Assembly: GCF_003056345.1 (NCBI RefSeq)
Contig: NZ_PYWB01000002.1
Span: 248,001-312,000 of the forward strand
Length of the DNA stretch: 64,000 nt
Source of the DNA: Devosia submarina
Lineage (GTDB): Bacteria > Pseudomonadota > Alphaproteobacteria > Rhizobiales > Devosiaceae
Reading direction: 5' to 3'
Both the position numbers and the translations under genes were made by a program. The stretch's first letter is position 1. Each line of letters starts with the position of its first letter. The notes under the pieces are model-generated. The model did not search any database and was not told where the DNA came from. It saw nothing but the letters and a program-made list of their open reading frames with translations. Below, one piece after another: positions 51,173 through 59,878 of this stretch.

Positions 51173-51952
51173 CTAGTTGGAACGCAGATAGCGTCCGTCA
51201 AACGACGCTATGGCTTCAAGGCCGGCCGGATCCAGAATCGTCACCATGCCCTGCCCCATGCTGATCAGCTTGCGCTTGCGCAATTGCTGGATGGTGCGGT
51301 TGATATGGACGGTGGAGAGCCCCAGCGCCTCGCCCAGTTCCGCCTGGGTCATGGAAAGCTCGAACTGGTTGCTGGCAGCCACGAGGCCCACGGTGCGCAG
51401 GCGATAAAACAGTTCGCACAGGAAATGGGCCAGGCGCTGCAGGGCGTCGCGCGCACCCAGGCTGATGATCAACTCCCGCCCGCAGGACTGATCGATCGCG
51501 GCGGCGCGCATCATGGCGACAAGAATGTTGGGCATCTTGTCGGCAGCGGCCGAAAGCTGACGAAGATCGATCCGGCCAACCACGACCTGACCTAGGGAAA
51601 GCACGCTTTGCCGGGTAACGCTGGAGGACAGAAAGCCATAGTCGCAGAGGTCCCCCGGAACGACAAAGCCGGTCATCTGCCGGCGGGCGCTGTCGAGCAC
51701 CTTGTAATGGCAGGCGAGGCCTTCCAGCAGGACCAAAGCTTCCTTGGAGGGTTGCTGTTCCCGCAGAATGTCCTGATGCGGCGCAACTGTGTAGACAGTC
51801 TCGACCAGCGATTCGAGGATTTTGCTTTCCTGCGGCTGCAGGGGATAAAGCGCGTTGAGCCGGCGTGCGAACACATCATGTTCACCATCGCCGATGGTCC
51901 GCTCCTGTCCGCGAAAACCCTCGGCTGCTTCAACGGAATAGTGGCTGCTCAT
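51173..51952 (-). CDS. Crp/Fnr-family transcriptional regulator
   Basis: A 259-residue regulator with an N-terminal cyclic-nucleotide-binding-like beta barrel (about 45-160: LVLLEGLACHYKVLDSARRQMTGFVVPGDLCDYGF) and a C-terminal helix-turn-helix (SMTQAELGEALGLSTVHINRTIQQLRKRK). It lacks an FNR-type N-terminal four-cysteine cluster. In this bacterial group similar Crp/Fnr proteins sit next to stress and small-gene clusters. It converges on the response regulator gene with no gap. Confidence 0.93.
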   Translation of the reverse strand: MSSHYSVEAAEGFRGQERTIGDGEHDVFARRLNALYPLQPQESKILESLVETVYTVAPHQDILREQQPSKEALVLLEGLACHYKVLDSARRQMTGFVVPGDLCDYGFLSSSVTRQSVLSLGQVVVGRIDLRQLSAAADKMPNILVAMMRAAAIDQSCGRELIISLGARDALQRLAHFLCELFYRLRTVGLVAASNQFELSMTQAELGEALGLSTVHINRTIQQLRKRKLISMGQGMVTILDPAGLEAIASFDGRYLRSN

Positions 51953-52191
51953 CTGTGACCTTGCTTGCGCTCGTCAACACTCCTTCTGGACGCCTGATAT
52001 GTTTCTTGTTGGACATAACGAAGCGGCGCAGTTCGAATGAAGTTGAACGCTCCTGAGCCGTCAACGCTGAAACGGCCCGAGATGATCCTTAGCGGACCGG
52101 TGGTTGATCACCCATAGCAGGTGAAGCGGCAATCCGTTTTAACATAGATTTAGCTGGCAGCGACAAGCAGGTCGATAGCCCGCCGGATCTC

Positions 52192-52359
52192 TCAGCTGTC
52201 CTTCCTGCCGGTCTGGTCACTTTCCGCGCGCTCGATATGCGGTTCGGTGACCCCGGTTTCCGCCAGGCCCTTGTTGCTGCGCGGGGTATTGCGGTTGTGG
52301 TCGGCTTCGCTTTGCCGTTCCTTGCGGCGCTCGGTGTTATGCTCTGTCTTGCCCGTCAT
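52192..52359 (-). CDS. Small very hydrophilic protein (55 aa)
   Basis: A short frame, MTGKTEHNTERRKERQSEAD and on to GRKDS, with almost no hydrophobic residues: a disordered, highly charged peptide. AGGAG lies twelve bases before its ATG. It diverges from the 110-aa gene at 52453. I recognise no family, but codon-position composition looks coding and the reading frame is closed by a normal TGA. Confidence 0.55.
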   Translation of the reverse strand: MTGKTEHNTERRKERQSEADHNRNTPRSNKGLAETGVTEPHIERAESDQTGRKDS

Positions 52360-52452
52360 GGTTGTTTGCTTCTCCTGTTTGCTTAACCGGCGTTATCCGG
52401 CGAACCTTTTACCCCTTGGCTCCATTCGGCTTGCGTCGAGGAGCGATTCAAA

Positions 52453-52785
52453 ATGACCAATGCGAGCAAGTTCACCCATGAAGATTGGGCGTCGTGGTAT
52501 GAACGGGCTCGCACGCATACCCGCGTCGCGCCAAGGCTGACCGAGGATCTGCGCGCTGGAACGGCGAGTGCGGCCTTGCTGGCGACGGCGGCTGCAACCC
52601 TGGCGGAAATGGACGACGACATCATTGCCGGGGAGTTCCTCGCGCGTTCCCTAGCCGCATCTGGAGCGAGTCAGGCAGTTGAAGCAATTGCCGGGGAATT
52701 GTCCCAAATCGCACAGGATCTGCTGCAGGCCATTGTGGAGGCCAAGAACGGGCAGAATTTCTGGGACGGAACAAGCCTCCCCTAG
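52453..52785 (+). CDS. Hypothetical helical protein (110 aa)
   Basis: Starts MTNASKFTHEDWASWYERA and is mainly helical, with an alanine-rich core (TASAALLATAAATLAEMDDD) and a second helix AVEAIAGELSQIAQDLLQAIVEAKNG. No known motif. GAGGAG lies nine bases before the ATG. A terminator-like hairpin follows. Confidence 0.6.
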   Translation: MTNASKFTHEDWASWYERARTHTRVAPRLTEDLRAGTASAALLATAAATLAEMDDDIIAGEFLARSLAASGASQAVEAIAGELSQIAQDLLQAIVEAKNGQNFWDGTSLP

Positions 52786-52790
52786 ATGCG

Positions 52791-52822
52791 GAAAGCCGCC
52801 ATCGGCAAATGGCAGCCTTTTG
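52791..52822. terminator. Bidirectional terminator-like hairpin
   Basis: AAAG-CC-GCCAT, CGGCAA, ATGGC-AGC-CTTTT: a stem with a small internal loop, flanked by A and T runs, between convergent genes ending at 52785 and 52849. It could stop transcription from both sides. Confidence 0.5.
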
Positions 52823-52848
52823 CCTTGAGACGCTCGTCGGGCCGCGTC

Positions 52849-53091
52849 CTAGTGGTTGCGCGCTGTCGTATTGCGCTCCGCCGGCACTTCGCCGCTCGAC
52901 ATGGCCCGGGAGAAGGGCACGAGCTGGTAAATGGCGGAAAGGCCAACCAGGATGTAAACGATGCGGGCAAGCGCCCCATCCTGGCCACCGAAAATTGCGG
53001 CAACAAGATCAAACTGGAAAGCACCGACCAGCAGCCAGTTGATGCCGCCAATAATAATCAGCAAAAGAGTGATAGGATTTAGCGCTTTCAT
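52849..53091 (-). CDS. DUF378 small membrane protein
   Basis: An 80-residue protein with two helices: LNPITLLLIIIGGINWLLVGAF and ARIVYILVGLSAIYQLVPF. The GGINWLLVGAFQFDLVAAIFGG segment is the DUF378 signature. ATG at 53091 is preferred because GGAG lies six bases upstream; the ATG at 53103 precedes that site. The function is unknown. Confidence 0.85.
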   Translation of the reverse strand: MKALNPITLLLIIIGGINWLLVGAFQFDLVAAIFGGQDGALARIVYILVGLSAIYQLVPFSRAMSSGEVPAERNTTARNH

Positions 53092-53153
53092 TGCAAGCTC
53101 CATAGGCAGGTAGAGTTACAAGGGCCAAAGCGCTGTGCAGTTCACGACTTAAC

Positions 53154-54872
53154 TCATGTGATCTGCACGCCGTTTGCCAGCAGGCGCTGCCCGTAGCGCC
53201 TTAACTGCCGGTCGATGCGGGCGAATTCTTGCCTGTTGTTGCGATCCCGCGCCATGCTCCACAGGCCGATCTGGAAACCGAGATAGCAAAGCTCGCTCGC
53301 GGCGACGAAATCGGGTTCGATCGAACGGCCGATGCGCTCGGCCAAAGCCGTGGCGAGTTGGTCGCGATCTTGAAAGCAAAGATCCAGCTCGACTGCGGCA
53401 CCGGCGAGATCCCAGGCGATATCCTGGCAGCCGACCAGATCATGGGCGGCGTGATGATCGAGGCTGTCGAACTTGAACCATTGCCCATCTTTCAAGTGCC
53501 ACTCCCAAGCATGTATGCGGTTATCGGTGCAGCAGGGGATGGGATGGAAGCGCTCCGGATTGCCGAGGGCTGTGCGGAGACTGGTTGCGGCGTTCTCGCC
53601 ATAGCGCTGACCGATATTGTAGATGGCGGCCTCGAAGAGTTCACCAAGGCTCGCCCCTCCCCCTTGCGGGGGCAAGTTGGACCGAAAGGCAAGATAGTCG
53701 ATCAGGCGGCCCGGAGGGAGTGTTTGCCCGGATGCGGTCTGCCCCTCGAGCCATGGCATAAGGAGAAAACCGCAGGCCAAAAACATGGGTTGAGGCAGGA
53801 AGCCGGCATCGCCCAGCGCTTGGGCCAAGGCGAGCTTGTTCTGGCCAGCGTCGCCATTGCCGGAGAATTTCGCGAGCCATTTGCCGCCCTTGGTTTCCGC
53901 CAGGAATTTGCGCTTTTCCATAGCTGGATCGGCCGGGACCTCGGCAGGGGCCTTCAGATCGCGCCAGTTTCCCCCGGAGATGTCACGCAAGGGCGCCGTT
54001 AGTGGACCTACGGCCGACGCGATCCAGCTTTCCAGGCTTTGTGCGGGTTCTGCGGCGTCCAGAACCAAGGCGTCGAAGCTGACATGGTGCTTGGGCGCTT
54101 TTGCCCAACGCTGGCGATGCGCCTCTTGTGCTTGGGGGCCGAGATCGCCGAAATGGCTGGGAAAGAAATGAATGCGTTTCTCGGCAATTCCGTGTCTCAC
54201 CAGCCAATCGGCGACGCAGTTGAAGGACGAGCCGGACAAGCCCGGACCTTCGTCCACGACGGCAAAGGCGCCCTCTCTTTCCAGCAGATGGCGGGAGAGT
54301 TTTGGCCCAAGCACTAATTGGCGATCAAAGGGGTGACCAGAGGGACGAATGGTTATCGCTGGTGGTGCTCCGAGGCCCGCAGCCACCAGGGCCGCAAGCC
54401 CTGCGCCGATGCTGCGGATGCCGATCACCGTCGTGTCGGTTCCCAGCCCCGATTGGCGCGCTGCCGCGATATAGCTTTCGGGGTAAAGGGCGTAGAAGGC
54501 ATAACCTTCTGCCTGCTTGGTGGTGATGGAGCCGGCTTGCCCTAGTGCATAGAGTTGCTGGAAGGCCGCGGGAGGCAGGGGCTCGGTGTTGGAGAAGCCG
54601 CTGTCCCATGAAGCTGCAACAGTTTGGGCAAGCGATAACAGCAGCGCATTGCCCGCCTTCTGCGTGGGGCTGATTTCATCGGCATGAATGTGATGGAACT
54701 CGCGGTCGGCTATGCCTTGCACCAGTTCGGATAGGCGGATGAAAGCTGCAACGAGTGACTGGTGGCGTTCCCTCCTCGGACCGAGATTGCCCACTTTTTG
54801 CAGGCGTTGCCTGAGTTCGCGCGCAACATTGCTCGCATCTTCAAGGCGCTTCATATCTCCAAAGACTTGCAC
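53154..54872 (-). CDS. Fusion of a phosphoribosyltransferase-like domain and a kinase-like (APH-like) domain
   Basis: A 572-residue soluble protein I cannot name. The N-terminal half has a type I PRTase-like core: TTVIGIRSIGAGLAALVAAGLG (about 147-168) and VVDEGPGLSGSS (205-216), which sits where the PRPP loop should be, with an acidic pair replaced by Asp-Glu. The C-terminal half (about 318-560) resembles aminoglycoside-phosphotransferase-like kinases: WLAKFSG (Lys335), a hinge MPWLEG, and HDLVGCQDIAWDLAG (477-491), which looks like the metal-binding and DLA segments. A histidine phosphatase gene lies divergently 250 bp away. Coverage of two enzyme-like folds in one chain suggests a nucleotide- or sugar-phosphate-modifying enzyme. 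The family assignment is by eye and tentative. Confidence 0.65.
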   Translation of the reverse strand: MQVFGDMKRLEDASNVARELRQRLQKVGNLGPRRERHQSLVAAFIRLSELVQGIADREFHHIHADEISPTQKAGNALLLSLAQTVAASWDSGFSNTEPLPPAAFQQLYALGQAGSITTKQAEGYAFYALYPESYIAAARQSGLGTDTTVIGIRSIGAGLAALVAAGLGAPPAITIRPSGHPFDRQLVLGPKLSRHLLEREGAFAVVDEGPGLSGSSFNCVADWLVRHGIAEKRIHFFPSHFGDLGPQAQEAHRQRWAKAPKHHVSFDALVLDAAEPAQSLESWIASAVGPLTAPLRDISGGNWRDLKAPAEVPADPAMEKRKFLAETKGGKWLAKFSGNGDAGQNKLALAQALGDAGFLPQPMFLACGFLLMPWLEGQTASGQTLPPGRLIDYLAFRSNLPPQGGGASLGELFEAAIYNIGQRYGENAATSLRTALGNPERFHPIPCCTDNRIHAWEWHLKDGQWFKFDSLDHHAAHDLVGCQDIAWDLAGAAVELDLCFQDRDQLATALAERIGRSIEPDFVAASELCYLGFQIGLWSMARDRNNRQEFARIDRQLRRYGQRLLANGVQIT

Positions 54873-55121
54873 TGGCTTGGCTCTTGTTCTGCGATCAGCA
54901 GGAACAAAGCTTGGCGGGTCCCGTTGGCCTCATAGAATGTATGGGGTTGGCATGGCGATGACGGAGCAAGGAGCGCAGGGGGAGAGCGCGAGCGCGAGGA
55001 TTTCTGCGTGTTTTAGCGTGGGAGAGGTGGCTAAAGCTTGTCCTCATCCCCCGCAACAGCTGCCTTCTGGCTTAACGCAGGTTAACTCCTCTGCCCCTCA
55101 TGCTTTTGCGGGGCCAAGGGC

Positions 55122-55721
55122 GTGACAGCTGCGTTTTTTCTGGTGCGCCATGCCGCCCATGACAATGTGGGCGGGTTTTTGGCCGGACGGGCACCTTCGA
55201 TCCATTTGGGTCCCGATGGGCTGGCGCAGGCGCAGCGCCTGGCCACGCGCATGGCGCGGGAGCGCTTCGAAGCGATTTATGCCAGCCCTCGCGAGCGAAC
55301 GCAGGAAACAGCCGCTGCCATTGCTGCGGCTAGTGGCGACATGCCCATCAGCATTGCCGAGGAACTGGACGAAGTGGATTTCGGCGCCTGGTCCGGTTCG
55401 ACCTTTGATCAGCTCAACAAGCTCGATGAATGGCAGCGCTGGAACAGCCAGCGCAGCATGGCCGAAACTCCCAATGGGGAAACCATGATCGACGTGCAGC
55501 GCCGCTCAATTGGGCTGGTACGGCAGCTGGCGCGGCAGAATGCCGATGGCCGCTTCGTGCTGGTCAGCCACGCCGATATCATCAAGTCTATAGTCAGCCA
55601 CATATTGGGCCTGCCGATCGATGCATGGCCGCGCCTGGAAATCTCGCCGGCGTCAATCACCACGATCGTGGTTGGGCAATGGGGCAGCAAGGTGCTGACC
55701 CTTAACGAAACTACCCCATGA
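55122..55721 (+). CDS. Histidine phosphatase family protein
   Basis: A 199-residue phosphoglycerate-mutase-like phosphatase. LVRHAAHDN holds the catalytic His in the RH(G/A) motif, SPRERTQETA the second Arg, and LVSHADIIKSIVSHILGLP the second catalytic His; Glu/Asp in ELDEVDFGAWSG is the acid. The start is a GTG. It opens a three-gene plus-strand unit with the methyltransferase (16 bp) and the glycosidase-like gene, so it may dephosphorylate a sugar or sugar-nucleotide intermediate. Confidence 0.9.
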   Translation: MTAAFFLVRHAAHDNVGGFLAGRAPSIHLGPDGLAQAQRLATRMARERFEAIYASPRERTQETAAAIAAASGDMPISIAEELDEVDFGAWSGSTFDQLNKLDEWQRWNSQRSMAETPNGETMIDVQRRSIGLVRQLARQNADGRFVLVSHADIIKSIVSHILGLPIDAWPRLEISPASITTIVVGQWGSKVLTLNETTP

Positions 55722-55737
55722 ACAAGGAGGCATGCGC

Positions 55738-56490
55738 ATGACCCTGCCTATTGCTGAAATCCGCCAAAAGGTTGAAGCACTCGGACCGTGGTTCCACAAT
55801 CTGGATCTGGGCGGTGTCCGTACGGCGCCGGAGCATTTTCTGGGCGATTACCCCAACATCAAGTGGCGCAAGATCGCCGATGCCATTCCGGCCGATCTTT
55901 CGGGCAAGACGGTGCTCGATATTGGGTGCAATGCAGGGTTCTATTCGATCGAGATGAAGAAGCGCGGCGCAGCGCGCGTGCTGGGCATCGACTTCGACGA
56001 TGTTTATCTCAATCAGGCGCGCTTTGCCGCCGAAGTGGCTGAGGCCGATATCGAGTTCCGGAAGATGTCGGTTTATGATGTCGGCGCGCTCGGCGAGAAC
56101 TTCGACGTCGTGATCTTCATGGGCGTGCTTTACCATTTGCGCCACCCGCTCCTCGCGCTGGATTTGATCCGCGAGCATGTGGCAGCGGACATGTTGATCT
56201 TTCAATCGATGCAGCGCGGCAGCAAGGATGTGCCCGAGCTCGCCGAGAACTATCCGTTCTCCGATTATGAATTGTTCAATGATCCGGCTTACCCCAAACT
56301 GCACTTCATTGAGCATCGCTATGCCAATGATCCGACCAATTGGTGGGTGCCCAATGCAGCCTGTGCCGAAGCCATGTTGCGCAGTTCGGGCTTTGAAATC
56401 ACCGCCCATCCGGAAGCGGAAGTTTATATCTGCCGGGCCATTCAACAATCGGCAGACGCCTATCCTATTTACCCCAGCAAGGGAGCCTAA
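55738..56490 (+). CDS. CmoB-like class I SAM methyltransferase of a surface-glycan cluster
   Basis: A 250-residue enzyme. VLDIGCNAGFYSIEMKKRGA is the SAM-binding motif I, and the flanks (WFHNLDLGG, FDVVIFMGVLYHLRHP) are of the kind found in tRNA (mo5U34) methyltransferase relatives, but this group tends to occur in glycan clusters and not near tRNA genes; NCBI models label similar proteins TIGR04290 (from memory, unverified). The start at 55738 is chosen because AAGGAGG (55724-55730) is seven bases before it and one base before the ATG at 55732. It is followed after three bases by the glycosidase-like gene. Confidence 0.85.
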   Translation: MTLPIAEIRQKVEALGPWFHNLDLGGVRTAPEHFLGDYPNIKWRKIADAIPADLSGKTVLDIGCNAGFYSIEMKKRGAARVLGIDFDDVYLNQARFAAEVAEADIEFRKMSVYDVGALGENFDVVIFMGVLYHLRHPLLALDLIREHVAADMLIFQSMQRGSKDVPELAENYPFSDYELFNDPAYPKLHFIEHRYANDPTNWWVPNAACAEAMLRSSGFEITAHPEAEVYICRAIQQSADAYPIYPSKGA

Positions 56491-56493
56491 AGC

Positions 56494-57435
56494 ATGATCG
56501 AAGCGGCCATGATCTGGAACGAGCCGAACAACAAGTCCCATTGGGATCCCGAGATTGATCCGGAATGGGCGCAGTTCGGCCACATGGTCAATCTGGCTGC
56601 CGATGCGATCGCCCAGGCCAATCCGGACGTGACACGAGTGCTCGGCGGCATTTCCCCGATCGATCCGGGCTTCATGACGCGCATGAAGGATTATGGTGTG
56701 CTCGACCGGGTCAACGCCGTGGCCGTGCATGGTTTTCCGCTCGACTGGAATCTGTGGCAGATCCACGACTGGCCCAAGAAGCTTGACGAGATCCGCGCCG
56801 TTACCGATCTGCCGATCTGGGTGAGCGAGGTGGGCATTTCCACCTTTGGTGCCGAGGAAGTGCAGGTCTGGGGGTTGCAGCGCACGGCCGAACTGCTCAA
56901 GGGCAATGCCGCGCGCATCCAGTGGTACAGCCTTTATGATCTGCCGCGCGAGTGGGAAGCGACCACCCGCCACCGCGAGGCCGAGGGTTCATCCTATTAT
57001 CGGCACTTCTACATGGGGCTGCTGCGCGAGGACGGATCGCCCAAGCCGGCGCTGGAGGAGTTTGCCAAGCACACGCCCGAGATGGGGCTGGTGCAGTGGT
57101 TCCACTATCATGACCATCGGCTGGACGACGCAGTGGCCTGGATGAAGCGATTGGGCGTGACGCATCTGCGCACGGGGCTTTCCTGGGCCGACAGCTTCCG
57201 GCCCAATGCGCTCGATTGGTTCGACCGGCAGATGCAGGCGCTGGAAGATTTCAACGTTACCGTGACGTTCTGCTTCACCCCTGAGCACCGGGGCATTGCG
57301 CCCCATCACACCAGCGCGCCGCAAGTGCCCGAGGAATTCGCCGCGTTCTGCGCGCAGATGATCGAGCGCTATGCGCCGCGTGCCGACGCTCGGTCCCAAG
57401 CCGAGTTTCTTCAAACCCCAGCACTGACGATCTAG
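56494..57435 (+). CDS. Glycosidase-like protein with an apparently circularly permuted barrel
   Basis: A 313-residue protein with the two clan GH-A catalytic motifs: MIWNEPNN (acid/base Glu10 after Asn9) at the very start and WVSEVGIST (nucleophile Glu112). In normal clan GH-A barrels the NEP motif ends strand 4 and follows four N-terminal strand-helix units. Here residues 215-297 (VTHLRTGLSW, then VTVTFCFTP, then FAAFCAQMIERYAP) look like those first strands, placed after the catalytic half. Joining the C-terminus to the N-terminus would restore ERYAP-...-IWNEPNN. The tail after residue 295 has no recognisable role. It starts three bases after the methyltransferase stop with GGGAG upstream. 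It has no signal peptide. Confidence 0.75.
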   Translation: MIEAAMIWNEPNNKSHWDPEIDPEWAQFGHMVNLAADAIAQANPDVTRVLGGISPIDPGFMTRMKDYGVLDRVNAVAVHGFPLDWNLWQIHDWPKKLDEIRAVTDLPIWVSEVGISTFGAEEVQVWGLQRTAELLKGNAARIQWYSLYDLPREWEATTRHREAEGSSYYRHFYMGLLREDGSPKPALEEFAKHTPEMGLVQWFHYHDHRLDDAVAWMKRLGVTHLRTGLSWADSFRPNALDWFDRQMQALEDFNVTVTFCFTPEHRGIAPHHTSAPQVPEEFAAFCAQMIERYAPRADARSQAEFLQTPALTI

Positions 57436-57438
57436 CCC

Positions 57439-58815
57439 CTAGCCGTCGCCTCGGCTCAAGCGGAGCCGCTTGGCGACGGCCCCTATCCTGCCCCGGCCAT
57501 AGGCCAGGCCATGGTAGAGTTTGAGGGCCGCATGGGCCCAGGTGACATAGATGGCCGGGCGATGCTGCTGGCGCGCCAGCCAGAACATGCGATGGCTCCA
57601 CAGGCTGATCCCATAGCGCAGGCGATAGATCAGCTTGCGCTGGAACGGCAAATCCCTACTGGGCGCGACGCGCTTGCGGGGCCTGAGGCCCAGGCGATGC
57701 CAAGACAGGCGGTATGCGAGGCCCTCGCGCCGCTGGCGAAAACCGGCGGCCTGGGTGTTGGCGATGTAGTCGGCGTCAACGGGTTTGAGCTCGAGCCTTG
57801 TGGCCGCAATGGCTTCGGCGACGATATCGCGCAGTACGGGCGAGCGCACCACAACGACATTGGTGCCGCGCCAGTCGGATGAATAGGGTTCGACCCAGGC
57901 ATCGCCAAAGGAGATGTCGGCGGTTTCCGCCAGGACATCGTCGCAGTAATTGCAGGCCGAATTCTGGAAGAAGCCGGCGCCCCAATCGCCATCGCCCAGA
58001 TACCACCAGTCCTTCTGGCGGACGGAGCCATCCTTTAGTTTAAGCTGGGCGGTGTACCAGTTTGCAGGACGTTCAGGACCCTTGATGCGATATTCGGCGC
58101 CGCTTACCGCCTCGATGCTGGTGTCCATCTGCCAGGCAAAGCTTTCCACGAGCCGCGCGCTTTTCATATGCCCGCAGAAAAGCCCCAGAGTATAGGTGAT
58201 CCGTTCGGCAAGGATCGGGTCCTGCGCGCGGGCCAGATGCACGGCCTTGATGAAGCAGGGTATGCCTATAACGGCGTAGCGTCCGGGAACCTCACGTATT
58301 TCGCGAAGAATGGCCGAGAGTTCCACGGGGTAGTAGCGAGATTTGGCGCCGGCATGGACCTCCTCGACGCTGCGGGACATGCCATAGCCAAAGAAAACGT
58401 CGCCGCCAGTGGGCCGCACATGGGCGACGCCATCCACCATGCCTCGGCGCAGCAATTCGGCCGCGACCCAGCTGACCATGCCGCCCGAGCTGCCTTGCTG
58501 GCGAAACGGTTCTTCGCTGACGGCGCCGACATAGGCGGTTTCGAACCGGCCCAGGCGCGCGTCCTGGTGCGGCGCTTGCGGGAAACGCACCGATGCGATC
58601 TCGTCTTCGTTGGTCGCCACCGGAGAAAAGGGGCAGGTCTGCGCCAAAGCCTCAGAGCGCCGGCGCTGCTCGGCGCGTGACGTCATGGGCTTGTATTGCC
58701 CATAGCGGTCCAGTTCCATTTGCACATTCGGCAGCGCCATGGTGCAGGCGCCGCAGCCGATGCAAAGGCCGGACTTGGTGATCTCGCCCAAGCTGACCGC
58801 GTCAGGCAAGGACAT
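57439..58815 (-). CDS. FrhB/FdhB-like iron-sulfur flavoprotein of a glycan cluster
   Basis: A 458-residue protein of the coenzyme F420 hydrogenase/dehydrogenase beta-subunit family. CIGCGACTMALPN (Cys18, 21, 24) binds a 4Fe-4S cluster together with a Cys-Pro in TCPFSP; GSSGGMVSWVAAELL and VIGIPCFIKAVHLARAQD give the flavin fold with a further conserved Cys. Bacteria outside methanogens use such proteins with polysaccharide pyruvyl transferases. It overlaps that gene by 14 bases, so the two are made together. The role is probably reductive or pyruvyl-linked sugar modification (inference). A basic C-terminal region (residues 380-450) is longer than in many relatives. Confidence 0.87.
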   Translation of the reverse strand: MSLPDAVSLGEITKSGLCIGCGACTMALPNVQMELDRYGQYKPMTSRAEQRRRSEALAQTCPFSPVATNEDEIASVRFPQAPHQDARLGRFETAYVGAVSEEPFRQQGSSGGMVSWVAAELLRRGMVDGVAHVRPTGGDVFFGYGMSRSVEEVHAGAKSRYYPVELSAILREIREVPGRYAVIGIPCFIKAVHLARAQDPILAERITYTLGLFCGHMKSARLVESFAWQMDTSIEAVSGAEYRIKGPERPANWYTAQLKLKDGSVRQKDWWYLGDGDWGAGFFQNSACNYCDDVLAETADISFGDAWVEPYSSDWRGTNVVVVRSPVLRDIVAEAIAATRLELKPVDADYIANTQAAGFRQRREGLAYRLSWHRLGLRPRKRVAPSRDLPFQRKLIYRLRYGISLWSHRMFWLARQQHRPAIYVTWAHAALKLYHGLAYGRGRIGAVAKRLRLSRGDG

Positions 58816-59872
58816 GATCGAGGTAGCTATCGGATTGGATCCGCATGGCTGCGATGGTATGGCCGATCTGGGGATCCAGAACGTCGTTCAGAATGCTTTG
58901 GAACTGAGTGCCCGTGGTTTCGGGCGAAACCATGTGGCGCTCGGCTCCCAGGGCGCCCACAAGATCTCGCACCTTGTTGAAGCGGTAGTCAGACGGCGCG
59001 GTGACGAAGGGTTTGCCGTTGACCAGGGCAAAGACGCAGCCGTGAAAGAAGTTGGTTACAACTGCCCGCGCCCCCGCAACAATCGCAGCGAATTCCATGG
59101 GGCCGGCGCCGATCAGCTGCTCGTCGGCCCAAGCATTTTCATAGCCGATGCTGAGGAGCTGGACGCCCTGATTGTTGGCCCATTGGCGCATGGATTGCTG
59201 CAGCCATTCGGGAAAACCGTGGCCATAGACCAGGGCATAAGGTTCACGCTCGGGTAGAGGCGGCACTTTGGGGATGAGGTGCGCGAATTGCAGGCAAGGG
59301 TCGAGCACCAAAGGCGGGGTGCGGCCCGTAGCCTCGGCGACAAGAGATTGCGAGTTCTGATCACGCACGGAGATCGCGTCAAAGCGCTTGAGCCGCGAGG
59401 ACCAATAGCCCTCCAGCCCACCAGAGGCAGATTGGTTGCCAAAGCTTGCCGCATAGGAGGCCAGCAGTCCGGCATTAAGGCCATCGCCATAGAAAATGCC
59501 CTTCCCGCCATACCAAGGGTGACGGAGGTTCCACACTTCGTCGCTGCCCACGAGCACCACGTCGCAGGCTTCGCTTTGCTCGGGCTCAAGCAGGGGAAAG
59601 GGCTGGGACAGGGGCAATCGGTCGAAAGCTTCGAAAAATTTACGCGCCTTTTGGACATAGGCCGAGCGATGGCTGGCGGGCGGCGCATCAGGGATGGGGT
59701 GGAGGGCGACGCGCCACTCGGCCAGATTGATGCGGCGGGAATGGTGGTCCAGCAGGACGGCATCATGGCCGCGCGCGCGCAATCCTTCAGCGAGGCACCG
59801 CGCCTGCCAATAGGAGCCATAATTGATGCAACGATGGAAGGTGAGGATGCCGACGCGCTTGGGTGAACTCAT
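58802..59872 (-). CDS. Polysaccharide pyruvyl transferase family protein
   Basis: A 356-residue protein: VGILTFHRCINYGSYWQARCLAEGLRARGHD, with the YGSYWQ-type N-terminal loop, SDEVWNLRHPWYGGKG, LLASYAASFGN and TNFFHGCVFALVNGKPF are family hallmarks. The family adds pyruvate ketals from phosphoenolpyruvate to polysaccharide sugars. Active-site arginines are plausible (RKF, RCL) but cannot be proved here. It begins six bases after the Gfo/Idh gene and overlaps the FrhB-like gene, with which it is often paired. Confidence 0.9.
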   Translation of the reverse strand: MSSPKRVGILTFHRCINYGSYWQARCLAEGLRARGHDAVLLDHHSRRINLAEWRVALHPIPDAPPASHRSAYVQKARKFFEAFDRLPLSQPFPLLEPEQSEACDVVLVGSDEVWNLRHPWYGGKGIFYGDGLNAGLLASYAASFGNQSASGGLEGYWSSRLKRFDAISVRDQNSQSLVAEATGRTPPLVLDPCLQFAHLIPKVPPLPEREPYALVYGHGFPEWLQQSMRQWANNQGVQLLSIGYENAWADEQLIGAGPMEFAAIVAGARAVVTNFFHGCVFALVNGKPFVTAPSDYRFNKVRDLVGALGAERHMVSPETTGTQFQSILNDVLDPQIGHTIAAMRIQSDSYLDHVLA

Positions 59873-59878
59873 AATACT

